DNA of 40,803 nt, taken from assembly GCA_017745595.1 (NCBI GenBank), contig WMBV01000043.1:1-40803 (forward strand). The letters run 5' to 3'. Positions 39,314-40,803 of this stretch are shown piece by piece. The notes below the pieces were generated by a model. It was not told where the DNA came from and did not search any database. It saw only the letters and a program-made list of their open reading frames with translations. The stretch is from Bordetella petrii (GTDB lineage: Bacteria > Pseudomonadota > Gammaproteobacteria > Burkholderiales > Burkholderiaceae_B). The number at the start of each line of letters is the position of its first letter. The first letter of the stretch is position 1. The translations under genes and the position numbers were made by a program.

Positions 39314-40564
39314 TCAAGTTACCGCGTCGCGCTGCGAGAACCGCGGCTGTTTCCATTCTTCGGTATCGAGCACGGTTTTCAACGCGTCGACGGCGTCCCA
39401 TATGTTTGCGTAGCCCAGGTACAGCGGCGTCAGGCCGAAGCGCAATACCTGGGGCTCGCGGTAGTCGCCGATGACGCCGCGCGCGATCAGGGCCCGCATG
39501 ACCTCGTAGCCCTTGGGATGCCCGATGCTGACATGGCTGCCGCGCCGCGCGTGTTCGCGCGGCGTGACCAGCGTCAACGGATGATCGGCGCAACGGCTTT
39601 CTACCAGCCGGATGAACAGGTCGCCCAGCGCCAGCGATTTCTTGCGCACTTCGTTCATGTCGGCGGCCAGGGCAATATCCAGCCCGCATTCCACCAGCGC
39701 CAGCGACACGATGGGCTGGGTGCCGCACAGGTAGCGGCGGATGCCGCCAGCCGGTTCGTAGGTCACGGCCATGTCGAAGGGCCGCTGGTGCCCCCACCAG
39801 CCGGACAGCGGCTGCTGGAAATTTTCGGTATGGCGCGGCGCGACCCAGATGTAGGCGGGCGCGCCGGGGCCGGCGTTCAAGTATTTGTAGGTGCAGCCCA
39901 CCGCGAAATCGGCGTCGGCGTCCGTCAGGTCCACCGGCACCGCGCCGGCCGCATGGGCCAGGTCCCAGATGGCCAGCGCGCCGTGCGCATGCGCGCGGGC
40001 GGTGACGGCGGCCATGTCGTGCATGGCGCCCGTGCGGTAGTTCACATGCGAAAGCAGCACCACCGCCACGGTATCGTCCAGCGCCTGTTCCAGCGGCAGC
40101 TGTTCGTCGACCAAGCGCATTTCGTAGCCCTGTTGCAGCAGGTCTATCATGCCCTGGATCATGTACAGGTCGGTGGGGAAGTTGTCGCGCTCGGACAGGA
40201 TCACGCGGCGCCCCGGCGCCGCCTGTTGCTGGATGCGCAACGCGGCGGCCAGCGCCTTGAATAGGTTCAGCGAGGTGGTGTCGGTGACCACGACCTGGCC
40301 TGGCCCCGCGCCGATCAGTTGCCCCAGCTTGTCGCCCAGCCGGGCGGGCAGGTCGAACCAGCCGGCCGTGTTCCAGCTGCGGATCAGGCCATTGCCCCAT
40401 TCTTGCCCGATTACGGCCGTGGCGCGCGCCGCCGCCGTGTTGGGCAGCACGCCCAGCGAATTGCCATCCAGGTAGATCACGCCGGGCGGCAGCTCGAATT
40501 GTTGCTTCAGCGGGGCCAGAGGATCTTGCCGGTCGGCCTGCAGGCAGTCTGAGCGGGTGTGCAT
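39314..40564 (-). CDS. kynU: kynureninase
   Basis: 416-residue PLP enzyme of tryptophan catabolism, cleaving L-kynurenine to anthranilate and alanine. Landmarks: [26 protein letters not shown] (phosphate binding), [29 protein letters not shown] (Asp to pyridine N), PLP-Lys in [14 protein letters not shown] (~226), [10 protein letters not shown], and the C-terminal [21 protein letters not shown] 40564 with AAGGAG nine bases before was chosen; an ATG 24 bp upstream is less well placed. The usual partners kynA and kynB are not adjacent; a repeat unit and an IS element lie upstream. Confidence 0.93.
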   Translation of the reverse strand: MHTRSDCLQADRQDPLAPLKQQFELPPGVIYLDGNSLGVLPNTAAARATAVIGQEWGNGLIRSWNTAGWFDLPARLGDKLGQLIGAGPGQVVVTDTTSLNLFKALAAALRIQQQAAPGRRVILSERDNFPTDLYMIQGMIDLLQQGYEMRLVDEQLPLEQALDDTVAVVLLSHVNYRTGAMHDMAAVTARAHAHGALAIWDLAHAAGAVPVDLTDADADFAVGCTYKYLNAGPGAPAYIWVAPRHTENFQQPLSGWWGHQRPFDMAVTYEPAGGIRRYLCGTQPIVSLALVECGLDIALAADMNEVRKKSLALGDLFIRLVESRCADHPLTLVTPREHARRGSHVSIGHPKGYEVMRALIARGVIGDYREPQVLRFGLTPLYLGYANIWDAVDALKTVLDTEEWKQPRFSQRDAVT

Positions 40565-40610
40565 GAAAAGCTCCTTGTTTGCCTGCAAATACTAGCAGTC
40601 GGCGATGGGA

Positions 40611-40634
40611 GATGTATCAGGTGATGTATCAGGT
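40611..40634. repeat. 12-bp tandem duplication beside the repeat unit
   Basis: GATGTATCAGGT occurs twice head to tail (40611-40622 and 40623-40634), the second copy running into the palindromic unit at 40632. It looks like a small slippage event at the repeat boundary. Confidence 0.85.
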
Positions 40635-40662
40635 GTCTGACTCCCGCAGGGTGTCAGACACC
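40632..40662. repeat. dispersed palindromic repeat unit
   Basis: Canonical arms GGTGTCTGAC and GTCAGACACC with the TCCCGCAGGGT loop, upstream of kynU and 18 bp before the IS left end. Confidence 0.92.
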
Positions 40663-40680
40663 GCTGTGCTGAGACAGTCT

Positions 40681-40803
40681 TGAACCGCCCCGGGAAACTC
40701 GGAGGCTCCGACATTTGAGAGAATGGAGCCATGAAGAAAGTAAAGAGTTTTTCGCCCGAGGTTAAGGCGCGGGCGGTACAAATGGTGTCGGATCATGAGG
40801 CGG
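40681..40803 (+). mobile_element. left end of an IS3-family insertion sequence (truncated by the window)
   Basis: The sequence TGAACCGCCCCGGGAAACTC, continuing GGAGGCT, starting at 40681 looks like the terminal inverted repeat of an IS3-family element (begins TG, GC-rich), followed 50 bp later by an orfA start. The right end and target duplication are outside the window. Confidence 0.7.
40731..40803 (+). CDS. IS3-family transposase OrfA, 5' fragment
   Basis: ATG 40731 with GGAG nearby; 24 codons are visible, MKKVKSFSPEVKARAVQMV and then SDHEA. The SPEVKARAVQMV stretch is the start of the HTH_Tnp_1 domain of OrfA proteins of the IS3 family. The gene runs off the window. Confidence 0.8.
   Translation, partial: MKKVKSFSPEVKARAVQMVSDHEA

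Overview
This is a GC-rich, gene-dense chromosomal segment of a beta-proteobacterium of the Alcaligenaceae, most likely an environmental Bordetella (B. petrii-like) or a close relative such as Achromobacter. The grounds are a Bordetella-type hemin utilisation operon, Bug-family (TctC-like) solute receptors, a BvgA/BvgS-like signalling locus beside a Bordetella-style chaperone-usher fimbrial cluster, many LysR regulators, and a dispersed intergenic palindrome with GGTGTCTGAC/GTCAGACACC arms. No rRNA, tRNA or CRISPR was found.

Layout. (1) 1-7.4 kb: repeat cluster, a CREST/ceramidase-like membrane protein, the lysine permease lysP, a YddA-type ABC transporter whose 3' end overlaps lysP convergently, and a LysR gene divergent from a D-tartrate dehydratase (tarD), followed by a small unknown gene boxed in by repeats. 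(2) 7.5-11.3 kb: hmuSTUV (bhuSTUV) on the minus strand with a Fur-box-like site upstream; no receptor gene is present. (3) 11.4-14.6 kb: a LysR gene, then a Bug receptor and a tartrate/D-malate dehydrogenase (ttuC) on the minus strand. (4) 14.9-24.5 kb: a catabolic cluster on the plus strand (MDR oxidoreductase; then acyl-CoA dehydrogenase, MaoC-like protein, CaiB-type CoA transferase, BadH-like SDR, crotonase, Bug receptor, alpha-methylacyl-CoA racemase, second crotonase, IclR regulator). It reads as uptake, CoA activation, epimerisation and beta-oxidation-like breakdown of an unknown branched or alicyclic carboxylate. It has no thiolase. (5) 24.5-26.5 kb: an EamA exporter and its divergent LysR gene.

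(6) 26.7-31.5 kb: a phosphorelay split over several genes: hybrid kinase (PAS-HisKA-HATPase-REC), BvgA-like response regulator, a pseudo-receiver/Hpt protein, and a convergent second hybrid kinase. (7) 31.9-39.1 kb: a fimbrial cluster on the minus strand with two major subunits, chaperone, usher and two tandem tip adhesins. Upstream of the second kinase, the second adhesin and both major subunits lie BvgA-like inverted heptads. Where there are two they are 21-22 bp apart, and each proximal site is 33 bp (centre to centre) from a candidate -10. This suggests a self-contained BvgA-like regulon joining phosphorelay and fimbriae, and is the most interesting signal here. (8) 39.3-40.8 kb: kynureninase (kynU), a repeat copy, and the left end of an IS3-family element cut by the window edge.
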